Positions 1 through 6,973 of a DNA stretch of 12,424 nucleotides are shown here, piece after piece. Below the pieces are notes generated by a model. That model saw nothing but the letters and a program-made list of their open reading frames with translations, did no database searches and was not told where the DNA came from. How positions within the stretch are numbered: position 1 is the stretch's first letter; every line of letters starts with the position of its first letter. This DNA comes from Pseudomonadota bacterium (GTDB lineage: Bacteria > Pseudomonadota > Alphaproteobacteria > Acetobacterales > Acetobacteraceae), in contig JAJXXT010000139.1 of the NCBI GenBank assembly GCA_021780935.1, positions 1 through 12,424 on the forward strand, in the 5' to 3' direction. The position numbers and the translations under genes were made by a program.

Positions 1-297
1 AGCCGTTCCAGCTTTACGTCGACTATGCGCGCAATGGCCAGCGATCCGCTTCTGATCGTCGATCGGTAAGCCCTCGATAGTTAGGAGATCCGTTCGGGGG
101 TCGAGGCGGCAATAGTCAGCTATATCCCTGTAGCGCTCGGCTAAATCCGTCCAAGGGACCCCGGGCAGCTCCAGGTGCATGAGATGGTGTATCCACGCAT
201 CACGAAGTCTGCGTGCCAGGCTGCCATTTCCGCAAGCCATCTCCCTGACCGCGCGGGTGGCGAGTTCGTAGGCTCGGCCGCCGTCGATTTTGGTCAT
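1..297 (-). CDS. Hypothetical protein, N-terminal 99 residues only (cut by window edge)
   Basis: I do not recognise this protein. The reading frame opens with ATG at 297 and runs 99 codons without a stop to base 1, so its C-terminus lies outside the window. The visible part starts MTKIDGGRAY. It is soluble-looking and mixed-charge, with an apparent helical stretch rich in Trp, His and Leu around residues 34-45 and a segment WTDLAERYRDIADYC near residues 49-63. No signal peptide or membrane segment is visible. The start codon overlaps the stop of the upstream 80-residue gene (ATGA, bases 297-294), which implies translational coupling and a shared transcript. Codons such as TTA, ATA and CTA are used several times, unlike the GC-rich genes to the right, which suggests horizontal acquisition. 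The coding call rests on the clean open frame and the overlap; function is unknown. Confidence 0.6.
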   Translation of the reverse strand, partial: MTKIDGGRAYELATRAVREMACGNGSLARRLRDAWIHHLMHLELPGVPWTDLAERYRDIADYCRLDPRTDLLTIEGLPIDDQKRIAGHCAHSRRKAGTA

Positions 298-536
298 CTG
301 TTTCTCCGCTGGCCGCGTTCATCGCGGCGTTCCAGGCATGCAGCAAGAGCGTGAAGTGCCAATACGAACCCTAAAAAGAGAAGCCCGGCCGAACAAAGCC
401 ATACAGCCCACCAGGGAGCTTGAGGGACGGCTCCTAACCAATGGGCGATAAGCAAGCCACCACAAGCGAGCGTGCCCGCGATGATGACAACGGGATTATC
501 CGTGAAAATCTCCGCCCATTTGGGATCGACGTTCAT
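294..536 (-). CDS. Small double-spanning membrane protein of unknown function
   Basis: This is an 80-residue protein with two hydrophobic segments, about residues 15-34 and 42-66, separated by a short Pro/Trp-containing turn (PQAPWW). The tail is strongly basic and charged (ERRDERGQRRNR, residues 69-80), which by the positive-inside rule suggests that both termini face the cytoplasm. The start at 536 is well supported: AAGGAG lies at 549-544, seven bases upstream. The stop TGA overlaps the ATG of the next gene by 4 bp, so the two are probably one transcription unit. It is the first gene beyond the tRNA-Ile 3' end, in a low-GC stretch that looks like island DNA. I do not recognise a family. 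Small two-helix proteins paired with a soluble partner occur among toxin, immunity and defence membrane components as well as harmless cargo, and the sequence alone does not choose between these. Confidence 0.65.
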   Translation of the reverse strand: MNVDPKWAEIFTDNPVVIIAGTLACGGLLIAHWLGAVPQAPWWAVWLCSAGLLFLGFVLALHALAACLERRDERGQRRNR

Positions 537-543
537 GGCGATT

Positions 544-549
544 CTCCTT
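544..549 (-). promoter_or_regulatory. Shine-Dalgarno site of the 80-residue membrane protein gene
   Basis: AAGGAG reads on the minus strand at 549-544 and ends seven bases before the ATG at 536. It is one of the cleanest ribosome binding sites in the window and fixes the start of an otherwise unrecognised small gene. Confidence 0.6.
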
Positions 550-600
550 CCATGACGACGAGGTGCCCGCGAGAGGCGCGACTGGCAACTGTGGAGGTTT

Positions 601-624
601 GTTGCCCCAAACGTTGCCCCGAAC
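601..624. repeat. Tandem 12-bp direct repeat next to tRNA-Ile (candidate recombinase arm sites)
   Basis: GTTGCCCCAAAC (601-612) is followed without a gap by GTTGCCCCGAAC (613-624), matching at 11 of 12 bases. An inverted copy of the core, GGCAAC, lies at 584-589. The repeats are in the non-coding stretch between the island-like gene pair and the 3' end of the tRNA, about 55 bp from the tRNA. Short direct repeats beside a tRNA 3' end are the usual layout of integrase arm-type binding sites in phage and island attachment regions. That role is inferred: no integrase gene or second attachment site is visible here. Confidence 0.45.
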
Positions 625-678
625 CAAGCGGCACGCGGACCAGACGACGGGAAAGAACGTAACTTATTGATTTTACGA

Positions 679-752
679 TGCGCCTGGCAGGGCTCGAACC
701 TGCGACCAAGCCGTTATGAGCGGCCCGCTCTGACCAACTGAGCTACAGGCGC
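679..752 (-). tRNA. ileX: tRNA-Ile(CAU), the lysidine-modified AUA-decoding isoacceptor
   Basis: On the minus strand from 752 to 679 the sequence folds into a 74-nt cloverleaf. The acceptor stem is GCGCCTG/CAGGCGC, the D stem GCTC/GAGC, the anticodon stem GGCCG/CGGCT (one G-U pair) around loop CTCATAA, the variable loop TGGTC, and the T stem GCAGG/CCTGC with loop TTCGAGC. The discriminator base is A, and CCA is not encoded (TCG follows). Anticodon CAT could mean Met or Ile. I chose Ile because the CTTGGTCGC segment resembles bacterial Ile2 tRNAs and the acceptor stem has C4-G69 and C5-G68, known recognition pairs for the lysidine synthetase TilS. An elongator tRNA-Met is the alternative. The 5' end overlaps the upstream transporter gene, and the 3' end faces the island-like DNA. 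The symbol is by analogy. Confidence 0.93.
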
Positions 753-1678
753 CTCGCGCCCTCTCTATCCCCTGCCGGCGCCGCAGCTTCAAGCTTTGGC
801 ATCCCGTCGGGCCGCAGGCGGGTGGCGCGCTCGGCAAACAGCAGGAACATGCCGGCACCGATGATGATGGCGGCACCGACGATGGTGCCCGCGTCCGGCA
901 CTTCGCCGAAGACCAGAAAGCCGGTGAGCGTCGCCCAGACGATGGAGGTGTACTGGAACGGCGCCACCAGCGAGGCAGGGGCGAGCTGCAGGCCGCGGTT
1001 GACGCCGGCATACCCCGCCATGGTGATCAGGCCGATCGCCGCCAGCGCCGCCAGGTCGAGCGGGCCTGGCATGGCGAAGCGCAGCGCCGACCAGCCGGCG
1101 CCGAGCGCCAGGACGCCGGAGAGCTGCCAGGCGACCAGCACCGTGCCCGCGGTGCCGCGCAGGCGTCGCGTGAGGGTCAGGATCACCGAGTAGCAGAGGC
1201 TGCCGAAGACGCAGATCGCCTCCGCCCGGCCGATGCCGGCGAGCGGCGTGGCGCCGGGGCGCAGCGCCACCAGCACGCCCACGAGCCCGACCAGCGCCGC
1301 GACCCAGCGCCGCGCCGCGACGCGCTCGCGCAGGAAGAGGGCGGAGAGGACCAGCACATAGATCGGCACCGCGAGGTAGAAGGTGCTGACGGCGGCGAGC
1401 GGCAGCGTGCTGACCGAGACGTAGAAGCAGACCAGCTCGATCGCGACCAGCACCATGCGCACGACCTGCAGCGCGAGCTGGCCGCGCGCGAGGGAGGCGA
1501 CCACGTCGCGGCCACGCAGGAACGGCGCGAGGCAGAGGAAGGCAGCGGCGCTGCGCAACAGCAGGATCTCGCCCAGCGGGTAGCGGTGGACGAAATATTT
1601 GCCGAGCGCGTTGGAGACCGAGAAGACGGCGATGCCGAGCACCGTCATCGCGATCCCACGCCCCGGCCGTTCCTCCAT
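743..1678 (-). CDS. EamA-family (drug/metabolite transporter superfamily) permease
   Basis: This is a 311-residue inner-membrane transporter, the usual length for the family. It carries the two EamA repeats, about residues 8-140 and 152-283, with roughly ten hydrophobic segments in total. Family features include a motif near LRERVAARRW (115-125) at the end of repeat one and FGEVPDAGTIVGAAIIIGAG (257-276) at the end of repeat two. Such proteins export amino acids, metabolites or drugs, and the substrate cannot be read from sequence. I start at ATG 1678, eight bases after the helicase stop; that site has a weak ribosome binding sequence, so Met11 (MTVLGIAV) is a credible alternative. The last two codons, CGC and CTG, and the stop TAG are also bases 2-10 of the tRNA-Ile gene, so the 3' end overlaps the tRNA by 10 bp. 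The close spacing suggests co-transcription with the upstream helicase gene. Confidence 0.9.
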   Translation of the reverse strand: MEERPGRGIAMTVLGIAVFSVSNALGKYFVHRYPLGEILLLRSAAAFLCLAPFLRGRDVVASLARGQLALQVVRMVLVAIELVCFYVSVSTLPLAAVSTFYLAVPIYVLVLSALFLRERVAARRWVAALVGLVGVLVALRPGATPLAGIGRAEAICVFGSLCYSVILTLTRRLRGTAGTVLVAWQLSGVLALGAGWSALRFAMPGPLDLAALAAIGLITMAGYAGVNRGLQLAPASLVAPFQYTSIVWATLTGFLVFGEVPDAGTIVGAAIIIGAGMFLLFAERATRLRPDGMPKLEAAAPAGDREGARRL

Positions 1679-1686
1679 GCCCGCGA

Positions 1687-3669
1687 CTACAGCAGGGCCG
1701 CCGCGCGCGTGTCCATCGCCGGGGCCGCAGGCGGCGGCAGGTTGCGCGCGCCGGCGGCACGAAGAAAGGCGGCAACGGCGTCGAGCTCGCCGGGGTCGCG
1801 CGTGGCGTCCGCCGGATCGCCGCGCGGCACCCAAACAATGGTCTCGTAGCGCGCGCGGGTGAGGAGCACGCGGTACGTGTTGACGCGGTTCGCGGCGGCC
1901 TCGGCCCCGGTGATGCGCTGCCAGGCGGTGCCGGCGAAGCGCCGCACCCGCCAGCCCCGCGACCCGTGCACGAGGTCGCCACCCCAGCACAGGCCGACAT
2001 GGTCGAGTTCGAGGCCCTGGCAGGAGAACTCGGTCGCCACCGTCTCGAGCGCGTCGGAGGCGCGGATATCGGGCCAGCGATCGAGGAACCAGCGCGCGAC
2101 CGCGCCCGCGTCCAGGTGCGGCAACTCGACGCCAAGGCCATCGGCGCGCAGGCGTTTCGCACCCGAACTCGCGACCAGGCCGGTGCGGCGCAGGCCCCGG
2201 GCACGCGAGCGCAGCGCGGTGCGCAGGGCCGCGAGATCGCGGGTGAGGAAGACGGGGATGGTCTCGGTCTCGGCCAGGCGGCTGGCCCGGCTGGCGTTGC
2301 CGTCGAGAACGAGGTCGACCCATTCCGGCAGTGCCGGAGCACGCAGCGTACGGCGCGCGACCGCGAGGTGCAGGCGCCGATCGCGCTCGGCGGGCAAGGC
2401 GGCGGGCAGAACCCGCCGCGGATCGGTGTGGCCTGGCGTTTCGGGCGCCAGCACCCGCCAGGCGGGACGGGCGCACAGCGCCTCGGCCCATTCGCCGATA
2501 CCGCCCTCGCCGTCATGGATTTCCTGGCCCCCGCCCACGAGGCAGACGATCACGGCCCCACCGGCATGGCGCGCCATGATGTCCAGCAGCAGCGCCGGCT
2601 CCGAATCGCTGAGCGCGACGTCGCGGTCGCGGCTCTTGCGTACCGCGTGGGCGCGGTTCCAGAGCCGCTGCGCTTCGTCGATGACGATCACCCGCTCGTG
2701 CGGCGCGCCGCCGGCCTCGACATGCGCATCGCGGAACCGGGGCAGGGCCTGGATCGCGGCCTCCATGCGCTGGCGGGCGGCGCGCGCGGCCATGCCGGCG
2801 ACCACGGCATCGCGCGCGAGCGCCTCGCGGAAGACATGCACCAGGGTCGGGTTGCCGGTCAGGAAGGCTGCACCGGCGGCATGCCCCGCGCCAAACACCA
2901 CCTCCAGCCCGCACAACGTCTTGCCCGCTCCCGGAATGCCGGTGACGAACACGACCGTCCGGCGCCCGCCGGCGAGACTGTCGCGGATCGCCGCGTTGAT
3001 CGTGCCCTGGGTGGCAGCAAGCGCCTCGCGATCCGCCAGCGCTTCGGCCAGTTCCTCGACACCGTGGCGCGCGTAGAGGCTGCGCGCCGCCTCGACGATC
3101 CCGGGCACCGGGCGGTAGGGAGCCTTGGCCCATGCGGCGACGTCGAGGGGTGTCGCAGGATCGGGCAGCGCGGCCCAGAGGCGGCGCAGCAGCGGCTCCA
3201 GCTGGGCCGCGCCGGCGGCCAGCGGCGGCGCGGCGCCTGCCAGGAGCAGGGGCATCGACGTCGCTGCCGGCGCCGGGCGGGCTTCGGTCGGCAGCAGGAT
3301 CGGAATGATCGGAAAGCCGCGCGAGCCGGCGTGGAAATCCTGCAGATCGAGCGCGTAATCCTCCACCTGGCGCAGGTCGGCAAGCTCGGCGCGCGTGCTG
3401 CCCGCCTTCACCTCAAGCACGAACACGCCGCGGGGAGTGACCACCACCGCATCGAGCCGCTTGCCGAGGCGGCGCAGGCGGAACTCCAGGTGCAGCGCCC
3501 AGCCGGACGCCTCCGGCCAGCCGGCGAAGGCGGCGCGCAGGAGCCCCACCGTGACGTGCCAGGCTCGCAGCTGCTGCGGCTCGCCGCCGCCGAACGCCTG
3601 GATTTCTCCGGCCGCCAGACGGCCCACCACGACGTCGGGGGGAAGCGCGAGAAAATCGGCGATGCGCAT
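1687..3669 (-). CDS. DUF2075 DNA/RNA helicase with N-terminal PD-(D/E)xK-like nuclease region
   Basis: This 660-residue cytoplasmic protein is built like a nuclease-helicase fusion. The N-terminal part has RLDAVVVTPRGVFVLEVKAG, in which D73, E86 and K88 match a PD-(D/E)xK nuclease core of the NERD-like type. The superfamily 1 motor follows: Walker A GIPGAGKT (244-251), Walker B VIVIDEAQ (327-334), a motif III-like GGGQEI (379-384), VATEFSCQGLE (544-554), and the motif VI-like NTYRVLLTRAR (597-607) with likely arginine finger residues. The pattern fits DUF2075 (PF09848), related to the helicase domain of group 3 Schlafen proteins. A Pro/Ala-rich linker of about residues 129-155 separates the halves. 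All key residues are intact and the gene looks functional. The substrate and role are unproven; nucleic-acid repair or antiviral defence are plausible. No methylase or partner nuclease lies beside it, and the transporter gene follows after 8 bp. Confidence 0.88.
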   Translation of the reverse strand: MRIADFLALPPDVVVGRLAAGEIQAFGGGEPQQLRAWHVTVGLLRAAFAGWPEASGWALHLEFRLRRLGKRLDAVVVTPRGVFVLEVKAGSTRAELADLRQVEDYALDLQDFHAGSRGFPIIPILLPTEARPAPAATSMPLLLAGAAPPLAAGAAQLEPLLRRLWAALPDPATPLDVAAWAKAPYRPVPGIVEAARSLYARHGVEELAEALADREALAATQGTINAAIRDSLAGGRRTVVFVTGIPGAGKTLCGLEVVFGAGHAAGAAFLTGNPTLVHVFREALARDAVVAGMAARAARQRMEAAIQALPRFRDAHVEAGGAPHERVIVIDEAQRLWNRAHAVRKSRDRDVALSDSEPALLLDIMARHAGGAVIVCLVGGGQEIHDGEGGIGEWAEALCARPAWRVLAPETPGHTDPRRVLPAALPAERDRRLHLAVARRTLRAPALPEWVDLVLDGNASRASRLAETETIPVFLTRDLAALRTALRSRARGLRRTGLVASSGAKRLRADGLGVELPHLDAGAVARWFLDRWPDIRASDALETVATEFSCQGLELDHVGLCWGGDLVHGSRGWRVRRFAGTAWQRITGAEAAANRVNTYRVLLTRARYETIVWVPRGDPADATRDPGELDAVAAFLRAAGARNLPPPAAPAMDTRAAALL

Positions 3670-3843
3670 GCGGCAACGCTAAACGGCGCCCTTCGGCGCG
3701 CCAAGCCGGCCCCAGGTCCCTGCCCTGCCCACCCCGGACGTTGCGCCAACGCGCCGGTTCTGGCATCAGCCCGGGCCGACGCACGACCCGTGCCTGTATC
3801 GGGGCGTGTGCGCGTGCGCCTGTAACCGAGGGGAATTCGACCG
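3670..3843. other. Divergent intergenic region between the helicase and hppA
   Basis: These 174 bases must hold the promoters of two divergent genes. It is GC-rich and I can pick out no convincing -35/-10 pair for either strand. The only clear signal is AGGGGA at 3829-3834, a ribosome binding site nine bases before the hppA ATG. The helicase start at 3669 has no strong Shine-Dalgarno sequence. Confidence 0.5.
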
Positions 3844-5940
3844 ATGTCCTTGGCCCATCTGGCCATCCTTGCCGGCGGCGTGCTGGCAATTGTCTATGGC
3901 TTCATCACCAGCCGCCAGGTGCTCGCCGCCGATGCCGGCACCGCCCGCATGCAGGAGATCGCGGCGGCGATCCAGGTAGGCGCGCGCGCCTACCTGAACC
4001 GGCAGTACACCACGATCGGGATCGTCGGCGTCGTCATCCTGATCGTGCTCTCCGTGTTCCTCGGCATCCATGTCGGCATCGGCTTTGCCATCGGCGCCAT
4101 CCTTTCGGCCACCGCGGGCTATGTCGGCATGAACGTCTCGGTGCGCGCCAATGTCCGCACCGCCCAGGCGAGCCGCAGCGGGTTGGCCAAGGGGCTCGAC
4201 ATCGCCTTCAAGTCCGGCGCCATCACCGGCATGCTGGTGGTCGGGCTCGGGCTGCTCGGCGTCGCCGGCTACTACTTTTTCCTGCGCGCGACCGTCACCG
4301 GCCCGGATCTGCGCCCGGTGCTGGAGGCGATGGTGGCGCTGTCCTTCGGCGCCTCGCTGATCTCCATCTTCGCGCGGCTCGGCGGCGGCATCTTCACCAA
4401 GGGCGCGGACGTGGGCGCCGACCTGGTGGGCAAGGTCGAGGCCGGCATCCCCGAGGACGACCCCCGCAACCCGGCGGTGATCGCGGACAACGTGGGCGAC
4501 AATGTCGGCGACTGCGCCGGCATGGCGGCCGACCTGTTCGAGACCTACGCGGTCACGATCGTCGCCACGATGCTGCTCGGCGCGATCTTCTTCACCGGCG
4601 CGGCCCAGGACCAGATGCTGCTGCTGCCGCTCGGCATCGGCGCGGTCTGCATCCTGACGTCGGTCATCGGCACGTTCTTCGTGAAGCTCGGCGCCGACGA
4701 CAACATCATGGGCGCGCTCTACAAGGGGCTGATCGTCACCGGCATTCTCTCGGTGGTCGCGATCGCCATCGTCATCTCGCTGATCGCCGGGTTCTCGACG
4801 CCGTTGGCGATGACGGGCGGGGCGACCATCACCGGCACCTCGCTGTTCCTGTGCTCAATCGTCGGCCTGGCGGTGACCGGGCTCCTGGTGTGGATCACCG
4901 AATACTACACCTCGACCGCCTACCGCCCGGTGCGCAGCATCGCGCAGGCCTCGACCACCGGCCATGGCACCAACGTCATCCAGGGCCTCGCGGTCTCGAT
5001 GGAGGCGACGGCGCTGCCGGTGCTGGTGATCTGCGTCGGCATCATCGCCGCCTATTCGGTGGCGGGGCTGTTCGGCATCGCCGTCGCGGCGACGACGATG
5101 CTCTCGCTCGCCGGCATGATCGTCGCCCTCGACGCCTACGGCCCGGTGACCGACAATGCCGGCGGCATCGCCGAGATGAGCGAGCTCGAGCCGGAAGTGC
5201 GCAAGGTGACGGACGCGCTGGACGCCGTCGGCAACACCACCAAGGCGGTGACCAAGGGCTACGCGATCGGCTCCGCCGGGCTCGCCTCGCTGGTGCTGTT
5301 CGCGGCCTACACCGAGGACCTGCGCCACTACTTCCCCAAGCTCGACGTGAAATTCGCGCTGCAGGATCCGTATGTCGTGATCGGGCTCTTCATCGGCGGC
5401 CTGCTGCCCTACCTGTTCGGGGCGATGGGCATGACGGCGGTGGGACGTGCCGCCGGCAGCGTCGTCGTCGAGGTGCGCCGCCAGTTCAAGGAAATCCCCG
5501 GGATCATGGCCGGCACGGCGAAGCCGGATTACGGCCGCGCCGTGGACCTGCTGACGCGCGCGGCGATCCGCGAGATGATCGTGCCCTCGCTGCTGCCGGT
5601 GCTGGCCCCGATCGCGCTGTTCGTCGTTGTCAGCATCGTCGCGGGGAAGACCGCGGCGTTCTCGTCGCTGGGGGCGATGCTGCTCGGCACCATCGTCACC
5701 GGGCTGTTCGTCGCCATCTCGATGACCTCGGGCGGTGGCGCGTGGGACAACGCGAAGAAGTACATCGAGGAAGGCAACCACGGCGGCAAGGGAAGCGACG
5801 CGCACAAGGCCGCGGTGACCGGCGACACGGTGGGCGATCCGTACAAGGACACGGCGGGCCCGGCGGTGAACCCGATGATCAAGATCACCAACATCGTGTC
5901 CCTGCTGCTGCTGGCGATTCTCGCGCGCATGCTTGGATAG
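3844..5940 (+). CDS. hppA: K+-independent, H+-translocating membrane pyrophosphatase
   Basis: This is a 698-residue integral membrane enzyme that couples hydrolysis of pyrophosphate to proton pumping across the cytoplasmic membrane (or an internal one). The family has about 16 membrane helices, consistent with the hydrophobic pattern here. The substrate site is visible as [11 protein letters not shown] (189-199), with further Mg-pyrophosphate ligands in DNVGDNVGD (215-223), [13 protein letters not shown] (429-441) and the C-terminal [14 protein letters not shown] (660-673). [10 protein letters not shown] (463-472) has Lys467 and Thr470, the pair that marks the K+-independent subfamily, where K+-dependent enzymes have Ala and Gly. 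The start is backed by AGGGGA at 3829-3834. The gene stands alone, divergent from the helicase, and ends at a strong terminator. The length is normal and no defect is visible. Energy conservation under low-energy or light-driven conditions is the usual role. Confidence 0.98.
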   Translation: MSLAHLAILAGGVLAIVYGFITSRQVLAADAGTARMQEIAAAIQVGARAYLNRQYTTIGIVGVVILIVLSVFLGIHVGIGFAIGAILSATAGYVGMNVSVRANVRTAQASRSGLAKGLDIAFKSGAITGMLVVGLGLLGVAGYYFFLRATVTGPDLRPVLEAMVALSFGASLISIFARLGGGIFTKGADVGADLVGKVEAGIPEDDPRNPAVIADNVGDNVGDCAGMAADLFETYAVTIVATMLLGAIFFTGAAQDQMLLLPLGIGAVCILTSVIGTFFVKLGADDNIMGALYKGLIVTGILSVVAIAIVISLIAGFSTPLAMTGGATITGTSLFLCSIVGLAVTGLLVWITEYYTSTAYRPVRSIAQASTTGHGTNVIQGLAVSMEATALPVLVICVGIIAAYSVAGLFGIAVAATTMLSLAGMIVALDAYGPVTDNAGGIAEMSELEPEVRKVTDALDAVGNTTKAVTKGYAIGSAGLASLVLFAAYTEDLRHYFPKLDVKFALQDPYVVIGLFIGGLLPYLFGAMGMTAVGRAAGSVVVEVRRQFKEIPGIMAGTAKPDYGRAVDLLTRAAIREMIVPSLLPVLAPIALFVVVSIVAGKTAAFSSLGAMLLGTIVTGLFVAISMTSGGGAWDNAKKYIEEGNHGGKGSDAHKAAVTGDTVGDPYKDTAGPAVNPMIKITNIVSLLLLAILARMLG

Positions 5941-5970
5941 GCCGCGGGCGCGGGGCTCTGGATGACCGGA

Positions 5971-5999
5971 GGGGCGGCCATCGGCCGCCCCTTTTGTTT
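5971..5999 (+). terminator. Intrinsic terminator of hppA
   Basis: A perfect 9-bp stem, GGGGCGGCC (5971-5979) with GGCCGCCCC (5983-5991) around an ATC loop, is followed by TTTTGTTTT. It begins 30 bases after the hppA stop. The T run is only on the plus strand, so it serves hppA and not the convergent phosphatase gene that ends at 6010. Confidence 0.93.
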
Positions 6000-6009
6000 T
6001 GCTCCCGGT

Positions 6010-6762
6010 CTATTCCAGAAGGCGCGAGCGCAGCGTCTCCAGCCGCCCGGCATCGAGGCCGAGCCGTTCGCGCAGATAGGCTTCGAGCGTGCCGTGCCAT
6101 TGATGGATCGCATCGAACGCGGCGCCCAGCAGCGAGCTGTGCACGGACTGCAGCACCCGCGCCACGTCCTGCGGCAGCGTCGGGGCGATCTCCTCGTCCG
6201 GCACCCAGAGCCGCGTGGTCGCGAGATAGTCCTCGCGGATTGCCTCCTCGCGCACGCCGAGGGAGGCGAGGATCAGGGCCGCGCCGAAGCCGGTGCGGTC
6301 CTTGCCCGCGGTGCAGTGGAACAGCAGCGGCACCCGCTGCTCGGAGAGCAACAGGGCAAACAGGGCCCGGTACTGCGCCGCCCAGTCGATGGCATAGGTG
6401 GCATAGGCGCGCGCCATCATCGCGCGCATCTCCTCGGCCGTGCCTTCGCCCTTCTCGACCATTTCGCGCAGGCGCGGCCCGATCGACGGCTCGATGGCGA
6501 GTGTCACCTCGTTGAAGCCGTGCTCGACGTTGGGCACCTTGGCGCGCTCGTCGACGCCGCGCAGATCGACCACCGTGCGCAGGCCGAGCTGCTGCAGCGC
6601 CCGCGTGTCCGCCTCGGTGATGCGCGCGAGGCGCGCGGCGCGGAAAACCCTGCCAAACCTCACTCTGCGGGCGTCGCGCGTCGGCCAGCCGCCGAGGTCG
6701 CGCACGTTGGTCGTGCCCTCGAGCGGGATCACGCGGGGCAGCCTCGGCGTCTCGTCGTCCAT
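6010..6762 (-). CDS. Tyrosine-protein phosphatase of the Y_phosphatase3 type
   Basis: This is a 250-residue cytoplasmic enzyme of the cysteine-based phosphatase superfamily. The signature loop HCTAGKDRTG lies at residues 149-158, giving nucleophile Cys150 and phosphate-binding Arg156. The N-terminal NVRDLGG (19-25) and VVDLRG (64-69) are the other landmarks of the PF13350 family, which includes secreted and intracellular tyrosine, lipid or nucleotide phosphatases. No signal peptide is present. I start at ATG 6762 because the homologous core begins just after it; the frame remains open to 6957, but that extra 65-residue stretch is low-complexity and non-conserved in look. A GAAGAG sequence upstream is a modest ribosome binding site. 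It converges on hppA and lies downstream of the PEP-CTERM gene on the same strand, separated by 211 bases holding two hairpins, so it probably has its own promoter. The substrate is unknown. Confidence 0.9.
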   Translation of the reverse strand: MDDETPRLPRVIPLEGTTNVRDLGGWPTRDARRVRFGRVFRAARLARITEADTRALQQLGLRTVVDLRGVDERAKVPNVEHGFNEVTLAIEPSIGPRLREMVEKGEGTAEEMRAMMARAYATYAIDWAAQYRALFALLLSEQRVPLLFHCTAGKDRTGFGAALILASLGVREEAIREDYLATTRLWVPDEEIAPTLPQDVARVLQSVHSSLLGAAFDAIHQWHGTLEAYLRERLGLDAGRLETLRSRLLE

Positions 6763-6858
6763 GCGCTCTTCTCGCCCCGGGCGGAGACGTTGGCAAGCCG
6801 AGCCACCCGTCACCTCAGCGCGACCGGCGTCCTGGCGCGGCCGGAGTCTCAGAGCAAC

Positions 6859-6899
6859 CTCCGATCTGTCCGAGCCTGTCCGGCTCAGGCAGACCGGAG
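6859..6899. repeat. Large imperfect hairpin between the PEP-CTERM and phosphatase genes
   Basis: Bases 6859-6876 and 6882-6899 form an 18-position inverted repeat around the loop TGTCC, with 15 Watson-Crick pairs. The other three positions are wobble or mismatch, depending on strand. It lies 97 bases upstream of the phosphatase start and 75 beyond the PEP-CTERM stop. No T run follows on either strand, so it is not a standard intrinsic terminator. It could be an operator, a structured leader, an mRNA-stabilising element or a dispersed palindromic repeat. Confidence 0.6.
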
Positions 6900-6940
6900 A
6901 TAGGCTGCTCGGGATTCCATGTTCGCCAGAGCACGAAATC

Positions 6941-6964
6941 CGGCCAGATGATTCCATCTGGTCG
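6941..6964 (-). terminator. Possible terminator or mRNA 3'-end hairpin of the PEP-CTERM gene
   Basis: CCAGATG (6944-6950) and CATCTGG (6955-6961) form a perfect 7-bp stem with a 4-base loop, extendable to 10 positions with one mismatch on the minus strand. It starts about 10 bases after the PEP-CTERM stop codon. Only a short T run follows on the minus strand (GGATTTCG), so termination would be weak. Stabilisation of the mRNA end is an equal possibility. Confidence 0.4.
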
Positions 6965-6973
6965 GAAAATGCC

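Noticed and set aside
441..662. 73-codon plus-strand frame in the island-like stretch
   Set aside because: It is antisense to the better supported 80-residue gene and spans the tandem repeat. It has no recognisable features.
1679..2491. N-terminal extension of the EamA transporter frame
   Set aside because: The upstream part overlaps the helicase coding sequence in another frame and is Arg/Pro/Ala-rich. The transporter fold starts after ATG 1678.
1859..3825. Long plus-strand frames opposite the helicase gene
   Set aside because: They are antisense to a gene with intact catalytic motifs and encode low-complexity Arg/Ala-rich products without ribosome binding sites.
3741..6515. A 924-codon open frame on the plus strand across hppA
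   Set aside because: It is the +1 shadow of hppA, with an Arg/His/Gly-rich, non-conserved translation that continues into the convergent phosphatase gene. High GC keeps such frames open.
6763..6957. 65-residue N-terminal extension of the phosphatase
   Set aside because: It runs through the large hairpin, lacks family similarity and has a composition typical of non-coding GC-rich DNA.
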